Origin: Jejuia algarum
Lineage (GTDB): Bacteria; Bacteroidota; Bacteroidia; Flavobacteriales; Flavobacteriaceae
Direction of reading: 5' to 3'
NCBI GenBank assembly: GCA_947495775.1
Contig: CANMAQ010000015.1
Location: 62,001 to 126,000, forward strand
Length of the DNA stretch: 64,000 bases
How positions within the stretch are numbered: the first letter of the stretch is position 1; each line of letters starts with the position of its first letter. The notes under the pieces are model-generated. The model saw only the letters and a program-made list of their open reading frames with translations, did no database searches and was not told the DNA's origin. Made by a program: the position numbers and the translations under genes. This document shows positions 1 through 8,486 of this stretch, piece by piece.

Positions 1-896
1 TTGACCAGTTTTGCCCATAACAATCTAGCGGCACGCATTTTTGCAATTTCCATAAAATGGTGCATGCCAATGCCCCAAAAAAACGAAAGTTGAGGCGCAA
101 GAGTGTCTATGGGAATATCTGCCTTTAAGCCTGCTTTTAAATATTCTAAACCATTCGCTAGGGTATAGGCAAGCTCGATATCGCAGGTGGCGCCTGCTTC
201 CTGCATATGGTAACCAGATATGCTTATGCTTTTAAACTTAGGCATACCTGTACTGGCGTACTTTAAAATATGAGTTATAATGAGCATAGAAGGTTCAGGG
301 GGGTAGATATAAGTGTTGCGCACCATGAATTCCTTTAGAATATCATTTTGAATGGTGCCAGACAAATGTTTTGGGTCAATCCCCTCCTCTTCAGCAGCGA
401 CAATATAAAATGCCATAATAGGCAGAACGGCACCATTCATGGTCATAGATACCGAAATTTGATCTAAGGGTATGTCTTTAAAGAGACGTTTCATGTCTTC
501 TACCGTATCGATAGCAACGCCTGCTTTTCCAACATCTCCAATAACGCGTTCATGATCACTATCATAGCCCCGATGGGTTGCCAAATCGAATGCAACAGAT
601 AGTCCTTTTTGTCCCGCAGCTAGGTTGCGTTTGTAAAACGCATTACTTTCTTCGGCAGTACTATAGCCTGCATACTGGCGAATGGTCCATGGCTTTCGTG
701 TGTACATCGTGCTGTAAGGCCCTCTTAGAAAGGGAGGGATGCCAGCGGCAAAGTCTAGATGTTCTAAGGCGTCGAGGTCTTCCTTGTCATATCTAGATTT
801 TACCGTAATACCTTCGGCAGTAGGACTAGTTTTAGGGGCCTCTTGTTGAGGAAGCCCCTTAATGTCTAGTACTATGTTTTGAAGGTTTTTACGCAT
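1..896 (-). CDS. mutB: Methylmalonyl-CoA mutase large subunit, N-terminal part (C-terminus beyond window)
   Basis: Reading the minus strand from the ATG at 896 gives about 298 residues that run off the left edge. The product includes RGPYSTMYTRKPWTIRQYAG and STAEESNAFY, which are signatures of the substrate-binding TIM barrel of the catalytic subunit of B12-dependent methylmalonyl-CoA mutase. This enzyme interconverts succinyl-CoA and (R)-methylmalonyl-CoA in propionate and odd-chain metabolism. The cobalamin-binding domain expected at the C-terminus lies outside the window. The gene is last in a minus-strand run: it starts 30 bases after the preceding lipoprotein gene, and the small-subunit gene lies just before that. 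The family assignment is secure; only the far end is unseen. Confidence 0.95.
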   Translation of the reverse strand, partial: MRKNLQNIVLDIKGLPQQEAPKTSPTAEGITVKSRYDKEDLDALEHLDFAAGIPPFLRGPYSTMYTRKPWTIRQYAGYSTAEESNAFYKRNLAAGQKGLSVAFDLATHRGYDSDHERVIGDVGKAGVAIDTVEDMKRLFKDIPLDQISVSMTMNGAVLPIMAFYIVAAEEEGIDPKHLSGTIQNDILKEFMVRNTYIYPPEPSMLIITHILKYASTGMPKFKSISISGYHMQEAGATCDIELAYTLANGLEYLKAGLKADIPIDTLAPQLSFFWGIGMHHFMEIAKMRAARLLWAKLV

Positions 897-926
897 GATA
901 TGGCCGTCTCTGTTTGTAGATGTGAT

Positions 927-1574
927 TTATTTAGGGACTTTATTAAAATCTACTTTAGACGTTTCTGGTGTTTCAGTAACTGTCGTTGGATCAATCTCTA
1001 ATAAGTTGGCATAATAAAAGTCTAAAGCAATATAAGCAGCTAGGTACTTGTCTTTAGAGGCTATGCTGTAATTGGACTGTACCGCAGGACCAAATAATTT
1101 GAGACTCATACTATTGGTTTCAAGTAAGGCTTTTAGTGTAGTTTTTAGATCTTTACTGCTAAGATTGTCACCTATACAGCTTATAACATTACTGTTGTAA
1201 TTTAATTTGCTATCACTGTTTGAAGCATCCCATAAGTCTGCTTTTGATTTTAAAACATCAAGGACTTTAATGGTGTGGGGGGTTGCTATTTCTGAGAATT
1301 TAACACGTTTATAAGTCACATCTCTAAGAAATTGAGAATAGGCACGGGTTAGGTTTGGTGTGGTTTTACTGTAATGTTTGGTAATGTCGTCTTCGAAAAC
1401 AAAAATAGCTTCGTTTAGAAGTTTTAAGTCAAAATTATCGCAATTCACAACAATCCCTTTTTCAGAGAATTTATAGTCTGTTAAAGTTTTTTCTTTAACA
1501 CTGTCTTTACAACTCCATAACGTGGCTGTAATTAAAAATGCTGCAATGTGGTTTAATTTAAGTCTCATACTCAT
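927..1574 (-). CDS. Predicted lipoprotein between the two mutase subunit genes
   Basis: A 215-residue protein starting MSMRLKLNHIAAFLITATLWSC, a lipoprotein signal peptide with the lipobox LWSC at about residues 19-22, so it is probably anchored on the cell envelope. I do not recognise the rest: it is a mixed, polar alpha-rich sequence with no visible catalytic motif. An alternative start is Met3. The ATG directly follows the stop of the small-subunit gene, and the large-subunit gene follows 30 bases downstream, so the three genes are surely one transcript. Its position between two subunits of one enzyme suggests a linked role or simple operon hitch-hiking; the sequence does not say which. 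Confidence 0.8.
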   Translation of the reverse strand: MSMRLKLNHIAAFLITATLWSCKDSVKEKTLTDYKFSEKGIVVNCDNFDLKLLNEAIFVFEDDITKHYSKTTPNLTRAYSQFLRDVTYKRVKFSEIATPHTIKVLDVLKSKADLWDASNSDSKLNYNSNVISCIGDNLSSKDLKTTLKALLETNSMSLKLFGPAVQSNYSIASKDKYLAAYIALDFYYANLLEIDPTTVTETPETSKVDFNKVPK

Positions 1575-2945
1575 TTACTCTTTTTTTAATCGTTTTTGTT
1601 CTAAATTTTGGGTTAATCGTTTTTCTATAATAGGTGTTATTACTGTTTTTCTGTTCTGTTTTTTGGTAAAAGGCGTTAATTCCAGTGCTGTTTTTATGCG
1701 TTCTTCTGGGTTTGTATAGGCATTACTACCAACACGAATAGTGGCTCCAGCATTAAATGCGGCTTCTTCTTTAGCGGCACTTTCTTTTATTTTTCGTTGA
1801 ATGGTACCTGCCTTAAGCTGTTTTAAGAAACCACCTTGTGCTTCTAGGTCTTTAAACAAAATTAAAGCTTTTTCTGCTAATTGTTCTGTTAGACTATCAA
1901 GATAGTAACTGCCATCTGTGGGGTTGTCTACGGCATCGAAATCTGCTTCATGTTTTAATATGAGCAATTGGTGACGGGCTGTACGTGTAGAAAACGCATT
2001 GGGATGACGAAATTGGGTGTCGTAAGGTAAATTGCATATGGTGTCTGCACCTCCTAAAATAGCACTCATGCATTCTGTGGTACTACGAATCATATTTGTA
2101 GTTGCATCGTAAATTGTGGTATTGCGCGCAGTAGGCGTTGCAAAAATGTGGCAGTTGTAGTTGGCGTTATAGGCTTTACTAATGCTATTAAAGAGCCATC
2201 GCAATGCTTTTAATTTTGCAATTTCGAAAAAATAGTTGGCGCCAATAGCACAATAGAACACTACGGTAAAGGGTTGTGCTTCTGGCGCATTAAGATGCGT
2301 ATTAATGTAGTTAAAATACTCATTCGCATGGCACATGGCATAGGCTAATTGTTGTACCATATTTGCGCCTGCGTTTTGGTATAAGGCGGTATTAATACTA
2401 AAGCTACGGGTGGTGTTTATGACCATTTCAAAATCTGAAAAATCTGTTTTTAAATCCTGGTGCCAGCATCCTGTTTTTGCCAAATGACCGATAATATCTG
2501 TAGCACAAAAGAGGGCGTCTTGTGTGTGGATTTCCGCATAGTGTTTGGCTATAGTTTTGGGTAAAAACGAATAGTCTAAAAATACAGTTGTCGTTTTTAA
2601 ATCGATACCTTCTAAAAGTAATTTTAAACCACTGTTGGCGGTATGTATTTTAAATTTGATGCTATCTGCACCAGCATTTAAGGCCGCTAAAGCTGCTGTG
2701 TTTGCTTGTTTAACATTTTCAACAACAATAGTGTCGCATATTTTAAATTGGCTTGCTTTGGTTACTAAAGCCTCTGTTAAGGGTGGTGTAGTGTTCGCGC
2801 AGTAAAACGGTTTAACAGGAATCCCTTCTGGACTTGTCCATACCAGAGTTGCATTATAATCTGCACCAGCGAGATCATATTGTATGCGTTGTTTCCATTG
2901 TTTTTCAGAAACGGGATCGAATGCGTTAAATAGCGATTTATTCAC
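1575..2945 (-). CDS. mutA: Methylmalonyl-CoA mutase small (beta) subunit
   Basis: A 456-residue protein beginning MNKSLFNAFDPVSEKQWKQR. It has the layout of the non-catalytic subunit of heterodimeric methylmalonyl-CoA mutase: a TIM-barrel-like domain degenerate in active-site residues (for example SFSINTALYQNAGANMVQQLAYA and FSTRTARHQLLILKHEADFD) and then a short C-terminus. The length suggests that the C-terminal B12-like domain of longer homologues is absent, as in other Flavobacteria. It pairs with the large subunit at the left edge. Its start overlaps the end of the FtsB/DivIC-like gene by 8 bases, which implies translational coupling within the udk-ftsB-mutA-lipoprotein-mutB run. Confidence 0.9.
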   Translation of the reverse strand: MNKSLFNAFDPVSEKQWKQRIQYDLAGADYNATLVWTSPEGIPVKPFYCANTTPPLTEALVTKASQFKICDTIVVENVKQANTAALAALNAGADSIKFKIHTANSGLKLLLEGIDLKTTTVFLDYSFLPKTIAKHYAEIHTQDALFCATDIIGHLAKTGCWHQDLKTDFSDFEMVINTTRSFSINTALYQNAGANMVQQLAYAMCHANEYFNYINTHLNAPEAQPFTVVFYCAIGANYFFEIAKLKALRWLFNSISKAYNANYNCHIFATPTARNTTIYDATTNMIRSTTECMSAILGGADTICNLPYDTQFRHPNAFSTRTARHQLLILKHEADFDAVDNPTDGSYYLDSLTEQLAEKALILFKDLEAQGGFLKQLKAGTIQRKIKESAAKEEAAFNAGATIRVGSNAYTNPEERIKTALELTPFTKKQNRKTVITPIIEKRLTQNLEQKRLKKE

Positions 2946-3267
2946 GAGTCTGGGCTTTTAGGCTGTCTTCATATTCTATAATAAAGATATCTTCATTTTC
3001 TTTTTTCATATAGTACTCTTCTCGAGCAAACTTTTCCAAGCCGTCTGCTGCTCCTAATGCTTTTAATGCATTTCGGTCTTTTTCAATTTCCTTTCTGTAA
3101 TAGTCTTTTTCAGAAATTAAATCTTCAATATCTTCATTTAGTTCATTGTGAATGAACCATGAATTACTATCAAAAAAAACCATCCAAACTACAAAAATAA
3201 CCATGATAAGAATATAGATATTCTTAAATGGTTTTAGATATTTCGTTTTAATGTTGACTTTTTTCAT
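2938..3267 (-). CDS. FtsB/DivIC-like septum formation initiator protein
   Basis: A 109-residue protein with a short basic cytoplasmic N-terminus, one transmembrane segment at about residues 15-33 (IYILIMVIFVVWMVFF), and then a charged heptad-like coiled coil (LNEDIEDLISEKDYYRKEIE). This is the architecture of the small bitopic divisome protein FtsB/DivIC, which bridges FtsL and FtsQ at the division site. The C-terminal segment EKFAREEYYMKKENEDIFII matches the typical motif with an Arg-Glu-x-Tyr-x-Met core seen in this family. It begins directly after the udk stop codon and overlaps mutA by 8 bases. Confidence 0.85.
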   Translation of the reverse strand: MKKVNIKTKYLKPFKNIYILIMVIFVVWMVFFDSNSWFIHNELNEDIEDLISEKDYYRKEIEKDRNALKALGAADGLEKFAREEYYMKKENEDIFIIEYEDSLKAQTRE

Positions 3268-3873
3268 TTATAGTTTTTCATTTATAATGGTTCGTACCAT
3301 ATCTATCGCAACGGTATTGTACCTGTTGTTGGGTATAATGATATCGGCATAGGTTTTCGTGGGTTCTATAAATTGATTATGCATGGGCTTTAGCGTGTTT
3401 TGATAACGCGTTAAAACTTCTTCTAAATCTCTGCCCCGTTCAGCAATATCTCGTTTTAAACGTCTAATTAGGCGTTCATCACTATCTACATGTACAAATA
3501 TTTTAATGTCGAAGAGGGCTCTTAATTCGGGATGTGTTAAAATTAAGATGCCTTCTACTAAGATAACCTTTCTGGGTTGAGTAACAATAGTATCTCCTGT
3601 TCTATTGTGTTTTACAAACGAATATACAGGTTGGTGTATGGGGGTGTTTTGTTTTAGTGTTTTTATATGAGATGTGAGCAATTCAAAATCGATACTTCTA
3701 GGGTGGTCAAAATTGATGGCTATACGTTCTTCGTAGCTTAAATGCGATGTCTCTTTATAGTAGGCATCTTGAGAAATCACACCAACTTCCCCTTCTGGTA
3801 ATTGTTGTAGCAATTGGTTGACTACCGTTGTTTTACCACAACCCGTCCCGCCAGCGATTCCTATTATTAGCAT
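3268..3873 (-). CDS. udk: Uridine kinase
   Basis: A 201-residue P-loop kinase. The Walker A motif GIAGGTGCGKTT lies at residues 5-16, and the segment DHPRSIDFELL and the motif VEGILIL are typical of uridine/cytidine kinase, which phosphorylates uridine and cytidine in pyrimidine salvage. The length is normal for bacterial Udk. It is the first gene of the minus-strand run that continues through the FtsB/DivIC-like gene to the mutase genes. A -7-like element lies 27 bases upstream of the start. Confidence 0.95.
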   Translation of the reverse strand: MLIIGIAGGTGCGKTTVVNQLLQQLPEGEVGVISQDAYYKETSHLSYEERIAINFDHPRSIDFELLTSHIKTLKQNTPIHQPVYSFVKHNRTGDTIVTQPRKVILVEGILILTHPELRALFDIKIFVHVDSDERLIRRLKRDIAERGRDLEEVLTRYQNTLKPMHNQFIEPTKTYADIIIPNNRYNTVAIDMVRTIINEKL

Positions 3874-3900
3874 CTGTTTTTTTTAAAATTAAGCCGAAAA

Positions 3901-3908
3901 CAAAGTTA
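3901..3908 (-). promoter_or_regulatory. Candidate -7 box for the udk-mutB run
   Basis: On the minus strand this reads TAACTTTG, matching the Bacteroidota -7 consensus TAnnTTTG, 27 bases before the udk ATG. I see no well-spaced TTG -33 element, so the call rests on one motif and its position. Apart from this box and the tRNA promoter, I see nothing in 3909-4190. Confidence 0.45.
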
Positions 3909-4190
3909 CTAAATGTAAAGCGATGATAGCTGTATTCAACCTTTTTTTTAATCAGCGTTACGCATAAGACGGCTGTCGCGATATTGTGATCTGCATTAGA
4001 TACTCGAGATGTCTTAATTTTTAATGTTGTGCTGTTTGAAGAGTATTAAAAAGCACAATTATTAGTCGTATTTGAAGTAGACCACAGCTGTAATAGCTAT
4101 TGTAAAGCCTTGTTTAGGCTTAAAAAGGTTGTAATGCGTTAAAAAGATTATTTTTTTATAAAAAATAAAGTGATAATTAATTAAATAAAG

Positions 4191-4198
4191 TATATTTG
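4191..4198 (+). promoter_or_regulatory. Candidate -7 box for tRNA-Pro
   Basis: TATATTTG fits TAnnTTTG and ends 24 bases before the mature tRNA. No convincing -33 TTG is visible in the AT-rich stretch before it. Confidence 0.5.
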
Positions 4199-4222
4199 CA
4201 CCCCGTTAGAGATAACCAAAGT

Positions 4223-4297
4223 CGGGGTGTAGCGTAGCCCGGTTATCGCGCCGCGTTTGGGACGCGGAGGTCGCAGGTTCGAATCCTGCCACCCCGA
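4223..4297 (+). tRNA. tRNA-Pro (anticodon TGG)
   Basis: A 75-base cloverleaf. The acceptor arms CGGGGTG and CACCCCG pair fully, followed by discriminator A. The anticodon stem CCGCG/CGCGG encloses the loop TTTGGGA, with anticodon TGG at 4258-4260. The T arm carries GGTTCGAATCC. The CCA tail is not encoded (the next bases are CTA). The anticodon reads proline codons CCA and, by wobble, other CCN codons. Confidence 0.97.
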
Positions 4298-4304
4298 CTA
4301 CTTC

Positions 4305-4342
4305 AAAAAAGCCTTTTACTTTATTGTAAAAGGCTTTTTTTT
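4305..4342 (+). terminator. Intrinsic terminator after tRNA-Pro
   Basis: The arms GCCTTTTAC (4311-4319) and GTAAAAGGC (4326-4334) form a 9-bp stem with a 6-base loop, flanked by an A run before and eight Ts after. It lies 8 bases downstream of the tRNA. Confidence 0.85.
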
Positions 4343-4437
4343 GACTTTAAAACAGTCTTTGTTAATAGATTCTACAATAGGTGCGTTTTTTGAGTTTTTC
4401 TTATGTTGTGAATTATAATTTAAGAGTTTGAAATAAA

Positions 4438-5064
4438 ATGCCATTGAAATGCCTTAGCGCTATTTTTAAGCACAAGATTATGCGGTTGCTTAGAGCAACT
4501 ATTAAAGGAAGAACTTCTTTTTTTTGTGATTTCGGTACATGTTGTACCATCGAACCACATAAAATAGTACTAGAGAACTATCCTTTTAAGCCCTCTAAGG
4601 CGTATCCGTATATGGTTTTAAATGCGCATGACATTCATGCTGTTGTTTTAAAGTCTCATCCTCCTCAATTGTGTTATAAAGGTAATTGGATTTTTATAGC
4701 AGTTGAAAAATTGCAAGAATTAACAGTATTCGTAGAAACTAATGCCATTAGAACGGCTCCAAAAAATTGGGTTTGGGATTACATTTTAGAGCCATTTCTC
4801 GATACAGCGCATACAAAAGAAGAGGCAGAACGTACCCTGCATGCGTTGGTGGAAAAGGGAATGCATAGCGCTCAGGTTGCAGCGATTCGAAAAGAAGTAT
4901 CTCAGCAAATGTACCGCTATAACTTTGATACTATGCTTTGGGAATGGGTAAGTCTAGGGCTTTTAGATGTTTTACAAGCGATGCGCGTTGCGTATTCTGA
5001 TAGAGCGTTTGAAGAGTTTTATAATAAAGCAATGGCGATAGAAAATGAACACCTGTTATATTAG
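4438..5064 (+). CDS. Hypothetical protein, family not recognised
   Basis: A 208-residue protein without signal peptide or transmembrane segment. The N-terminal half looks beta-rich and contains four Cys residues within the first 45 or so (KCLSA, FFCDFGTCC). The C-terminal half is helical (EEAERTLHALVEKGMHSAQVAAIRKEVSQQ). I cannot assign a family or function. An internal Met at residue 15 (MRLLRATIKGR) is an alternative start. It stands alone between the tRNA-Pro terminator and the VOC gene. Its length and ordinary codon use make it a probable real gene. Confidence 0.65.
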   Translation: MPLKCLSAIFKHKIMRLLRATIKGRTSFFCDFGTCCTIEPHKIVLENYPFKPSKAYPYMVLNAHDIHAVVLKSHPPQLCYKGNWIFIAVEKLQELTVFVETNAIRTAPKNWVWDYILEPFLDTAHTKEEAERTLHALVEKGMHSAQVAAIRKEVSQQMYRYNFDTMLWEWVSLGLLDVLQAMRVAYSDRAFEEFYNKAMAIENEHLLY

Positions 5065-5320
5065 CTGTTCATAGGGTATACTATTAAGCCAAGTGGAGAC
5101 AAGCGTTAGACTAAAAGTTGCGAATAAAAAGTTAGTTATTATTTCAATTCTTTAATAAATTAGAGGCTGAAATGAAGGCGTTTACAATAGGGAAATGTAT
5201 GGATGAGTTTGAATTGCAATAAATATCCGTTGTGGTGTTTTAAAATGACTGGTGCAGTCTAAACCTTAAAGCGCCAATGTGGTAGTGTGAGTAGTGGTTA
5301 TATAGGTAACGCATTAAAAT

Positions 5321-5782
5321 ATGATAAAAGGACTTTTTGAAACACACATTTATGTTACAGATCTTGAAAGGTCGGTACAATTTTATGCAGAAACTCTTGG
5401 GCTTGAACAGTGTCATTATGAAGCAGAACGGCGGGTTGCCTTTTTTTGGATTGGAGCACCGCAACAGCAAATGTTAGGCGTCTGGGAAGCTTCTAAAGGT
5501 TCTATTGATAAAAGGCATTTTGCTTTCGAGTGTGATGCAGATTGGGTTTTGAATGCTTCTATAGACTGGTTAAAAGAAAGAGAAATTCCTTTTAGAAACT
5601 TTTTAAAGGAAGCTTCGGAACGACCTATGGTGTTTGCTTGGATGCCTGCTGTAGCAATATATTTTGATGATCCCGATGGGCATTCGTTAGAATTTATAGC
5701 TAAGCTAGATGGCAATCCGCGCCCAGATAAGGGAGTGGTCTCTTATGAGGCTTGGTTAGCCTTAGAGGCGCTAGAGAGGTAG
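5321..5782 (+). CDS. VOC-superfamily (glyoxalase/dioxygenase-like) protein
   Basis: A 153-residue protein with the two-module beta-alpha-beta-beta-beta pattern of the vicinal oxygen chelate fold. It opens THIYVTDLERSVQFYAETLG and ends YFDDPDGHSLEFIAKL, the usual closing strand carrying a metal-ligand Glu. His near the start of the first module and Glu in SLEFI are the likely metal ligands. Members include glyoxalase I, extradiol dioxygenases and fosfomycin-resistance proteins; nothing here picks one of them. It is monocistronic. I see nothing clear in the 250 bases on either side. Confidence 0.85.
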   Translation: MIKGLFETHIYVTDLERSVQFYAETLGLEQCHYEAERRVAFFWIGAPQQQMLGVWEASKGSIDKRHFAFECDADWVLNASIDWLKEREIPFRNFLKEASERPMVFAWMPAVAIYFDDPDGHSLEFIAKLDGNPRPDKGVVSYEAWLALEALER

Positions 5783-6032
5783 TGCGTTCTAAAGCTGTTA
5801 TGTTCACGTTTAGAGGTGGTTGAGTGTCTGTTTTTGAGGCCTGTGTATGTCGTTTTTTTTTACTTCAGAAACTATTATACAGACAGTACAGGACAGATTT
5901 TTGAAAAGATTAATTTTAATTTGAGATAACTAGCGGACTCAACCCATAACAAGAATTAAATATTTTTTTCATGTTTTTAATTTCATTTTGATTGAAAATG
6001 AAGCTTTGTCTGTGAGAATTATTTTTTGATTT

Positions 6033-7034
6033 ATGACTGACACAAGAATACGACTAACGGATATAGAAAGTAATAGTATCCCTAAGTATAAAAAGATAGT
6101 TAATGCCTTTAAGGAATCTATAGAAATCAATGCGCATAAAATAGGGGACAGTATTCCTTCTATTAATGAATTTAGTAAAGATTATAAGATTTCAAGAGAT
6201 ACGGTTTATAAAGCCTACAGTTTATTGAAAGAGGAAGGCTTAATTAAATCGACACCTAATAAGGGGTATTACATTTCAGGGAGTCATAAACGCGTGTTGC
6301 TGCTTATAAGTACTTTTAAGGCTTATAAGGAGGTGTTTTACCATTCTTTTGTGAATTGCTTGCCAGATAACGTAACTGTAGATTTACAATTTCACCACCA
6401 TAATGTCAAGAATTTCAAATCAATGTTAGATGTTGATAATGGCAAGTATTACAAATATGTCGTTATGGGATTCGATCATCCAGAAGTTGAATGTGCATTG
6501 TCTAAAATAGATAAGAAACGCCTGTTACTTATCGATTGGAAAGCCAATTTGGATGATGTGAAAAATTATGTATTTCAAGATTTTGGTGCGTCTTTTGGTA
6601 ATTGTCTAGAAGAAGCCTTGTACCGTTTTAAAAAATACGAATCCTTAACGTTTATCTATCCGCCGTTTTCCTATCATCCTTATGAGAGTGTCTCACATTT
6701 TAAACAATTCTGTGCGTTGCATAATTTAGAACATGATGTCTTTGAGAACTCAGATCATTTTATGATTGAAAAAGGAAAGGCATATATTACTGTAAACGAT
6801 CGTATGTTGTATAAGTTATTGAGTAAATGTAAAGCTAAAGGTTATGAATTGGGTAAAGATATAGGTGTGTTGTCTTATAACGACACCCCTTTAAAAGAAT
6901 TTACATATAAGGGAATCTCTGTGGTGTCGGTAGATTTTACCGAGTTTGGTGCTAAGGCAGCAGAATTTGTAACCTCTACAGAGCCCGTACGGAAGTATTT
7001 AACAACGAAATTGATATTACGAGATTCCTTATAA
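6033..7034 (+). CDS. GntR-type regulator with periplasmic-binding-protein-like sensor domain (copy 1)
   Basis: A 333-residue protein. Residues about 10-80 form a GntR winged helix (SIPKYKKIVNAFKESIE, then INEFSKDYKISRDTVYKAYS, then EEGLIKSTPNKGYYISG). The rest resembles the ligand-binding domain of LacI-family proteins, ending with YNDTPLKEFTYKGISVVSVD. This GntR-PBP1 fusion is common in Bacteroidota and usually controls sugar genes. It stands just before the uronate operon in the same orientation, with a 600-base gap that holds repeated candidate operator half-sites. The likely job is sensing a uronate or its catabolite and controlling that operon; the ligand is unknown. A paralogue sits at 55201-56238. 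Confidence 0.85.
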   Translation: MTDTRIRLTDIESNSIPKYKKIVNAFKESIEINAHKIGDSIPSINEFSKDYKISRDTVYKAYSLLKEEGLIKSTPNKGYYISGSHKRVLLLISTFKAYKEVFYHSFVNCLPDNVTVDLQFHHHNVKNFKSMLDVDNGKYYKYVVMGFDHPEVECALSKIDKKRLLLIDWKANLDDVKNYVFQDFGASFGNCLEEALYRFKKYESLTFIYPPFSYHPYESVSHFKQFCALHNLEHDVFENSDHFMIEKGKAYITVNDRMLYKLLSKCKAKGYELGKDIGVLSYNDTPLKEFTYKGISVVSVDFTEFGAKAAEFVTSTEPVRKYLTTKLILRDSL

Positions 7035-7310
7035 TAAGGCTCTCGAAAACGTTGTGATGTGTGTTTGTGTTTTAAATAGGTATAGTTTACAGCCTTGATT
7101 CAAAATGTCAATATTTTCTATACTGTACGCTGCATTAATTATATCGCATTGGGTTTAAAATGAGTGGATTTAATGACGTGTATAATCTAAGAAGCGTTGT
7201 CGATAACTTCGTATAAATAATCGTTTAATAGTTTTATTTCTTTTTGTTTAAAAGTTTACTTTTGTCAAAGAATCAGGATAGAGCAGGACGGCTCGAAAGT
7301 GTGACTGCTT

Positions 7311-7318
7311 TATATTTG
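7311..7318 (+). promoter_or_regulatory. Candidate -7 box upstream of the uronate operon
   Basis: TATATTTG fits TAnnTTTG. A second match, TACTTTTG, lies at 7257-7264. Neither has a well-spaced TTG. Either would give a long leader (over 300 bases) containing the repeated motif described at 7471-7604. The gap 7035-7637 has no coding potential that I can see. Confidence 0.35.
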
Positions 7319-7470
7319 TTAGCAGCGCTTTTTTAGATAAAAGACTGTTTTTGATACCGTTTAGATACGGAGATGTAGATATGGCGTATGAATGTCACAT
7401 TTTAGCATGTCACATAGGATACAAAAACAGGAGTAGTTTAGTACATTTTTTGTGAATTGGGTTTGCCGTT

Positions 7471-7604
7471 ACATTTTAATACAGTTGTTTTACTGCATTA
7501 GAAAATGTAATGTTATGAAAGGTATAAACCAGTGTGTACTGGTGTATTAAAATCCCTAGATATTTGTGTTTAGAGCGCACCAAAACGATGTACTGTATTA
7601 AAAT
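7471..7604 (+). repeat. Cluster of TGTATTAAAAT half-sites upstream of the uronate operon (candidate operator)
   Basis: ACATTTTAATACAGT (7471-7485) faces ACTGCATTAGAAAATGT (7492-7508) across six bases, an imperfect inverted repeat. The same half-site recurs directly as GTGTATTAAAAT at 7542-7553 and CTGTATTAAAAT at 7593-7604, 51 bases (about five helical turns) apart. The last copy lies 33 bases before the first start codon. A cooperative regulator, plausibly the adjacent GntR-type protein, could bind here; the link is inferred from position only. Confidence 0.5.
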
Positions 7605-7637
7605 AAAAAGAGATTATAAAACTAAATAATTAACTTG

Positions 7638-8465
7638 ATGAGTAAAACAATTGTAGTTACAGGTGCCGGTGGTGTACTATGTAGCACGCTAGCAGAAGCT
7701 TTAGCAAAAGAGGGACATAAGATCGCTCTATTAGATTTAAATAAAGACGCCGCAATAGCAGCAGCAGATAAAATTAATGAAGCAGGAGGAACTGCTATTG
7801 GCGTTAAAGCTAATGTTTTAGAAAAAGACTCTTTAGTAGCAGCAAAAGAAGAGGTAAATGCAGCTTTTGGAAAATGTGATATTTTATTAAACGGGGCAGG
7901 AGGAAACCACCCACTAGGTACAACAAGCAACCCATTTTTAGAAGCCAAAGATCTTTTAGATAAAACGGAAGGTTTTAAAACTTTTTTCGATTTAGATCCT
8001 ACAGGCATTCAGTTTGTATTTAACTTAAACTTTATAGGGACATTATTGCCAACTCAAGTTTTTGCCGAAGATATGGTAGGTAGAGAAGGGTGTAGTATTT
8101 TAAATGTATCTTCAATGAATGCATTTACACCATTAACAAAAATACCAGCATATAGTGGTGCAAAAGCAGCAGTATCTAATTTTACACAATGGCTAGCTGT
8201 ACACTTTTCAAAAGTTGGTATCCGTGTAAACGCATTAGCACCAGGCTTCTTTTTAACAGAACAAAACAGAACCCTATTAACGAATACTGATGGTAGTTTG
8301 ACACCTCGTGGTAATCAAATTATAGACCAAACTCCAATGGGTAAATTTGGAGAGCCAGAAGATTTAGTAGGAACGACATTATGGTTGTGTGGAGAAGGCG
8401 CATCTTTCGTAACAGGTGTTGTAGTGCCAATCGATGGTGGTTTTAGTGCTTACAGTGGTGTTTAA
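7638..8465 (+). CDS. uxuB: SDR-family D-mannonate oxidoreductase (fructuronate reductase)
   Basis: A 275-residue short-chain dehydrogenase. It has the Rossmann motif TGAGGVL near residues 8-14, NGAGG at about 84-88, catalytic Ser in VSSMN, and the YSGAK pair (Tyr-x-x-x-Lys), plus the closing PIDGGF. It resembles the Bacillus YjmF type of D-mannonate oxidoreductase, which interconverts D-fructuronate and D-mannonate with NAD(P)H. This fits its neighbours UxaC (makes fructuronate) and UxuA (uses mannonate). The ATG at 7638 is preferred over a TTG directly before it. It is the first gene of the ten-gene operon. The SDR fold is certain; the substrate comes from resemblance and context. Confidence 0.85.
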   Translation: MSKTIVVTGAGGVLCSTLAEALAKEGHKIALLDLNKDAAIAAADKINEAGGTAIGVKANVLEKDSLVAAKEEVNAAFGKCDILLNGAGGNHPLGTTSNPFLEAKDLLDKTEGFKTFFDLDPTGIQFVFNLNFIGTLLPTQVFAEDMVGREGCSILNVSSMNAFTPLTKIPAYSGAKAAVSNFTQWLAVHFSKVGIRVNALAPGFFLTEQNRTLLTNTDGSLTPRGNQIIDQTPMGKFGEPEDLVGTTLWLCGEGASFVTGVVVPIDGGFSAYSGV

Positions 8466-8486
8466 TACATAAATAATTGTACAAAT

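Noticed and set aside
4223..4297. tRNA-Pro as an integration site
   Set aside because: No integrase, direct repeat of the tRNA end, or foreign gene set lies nearby.
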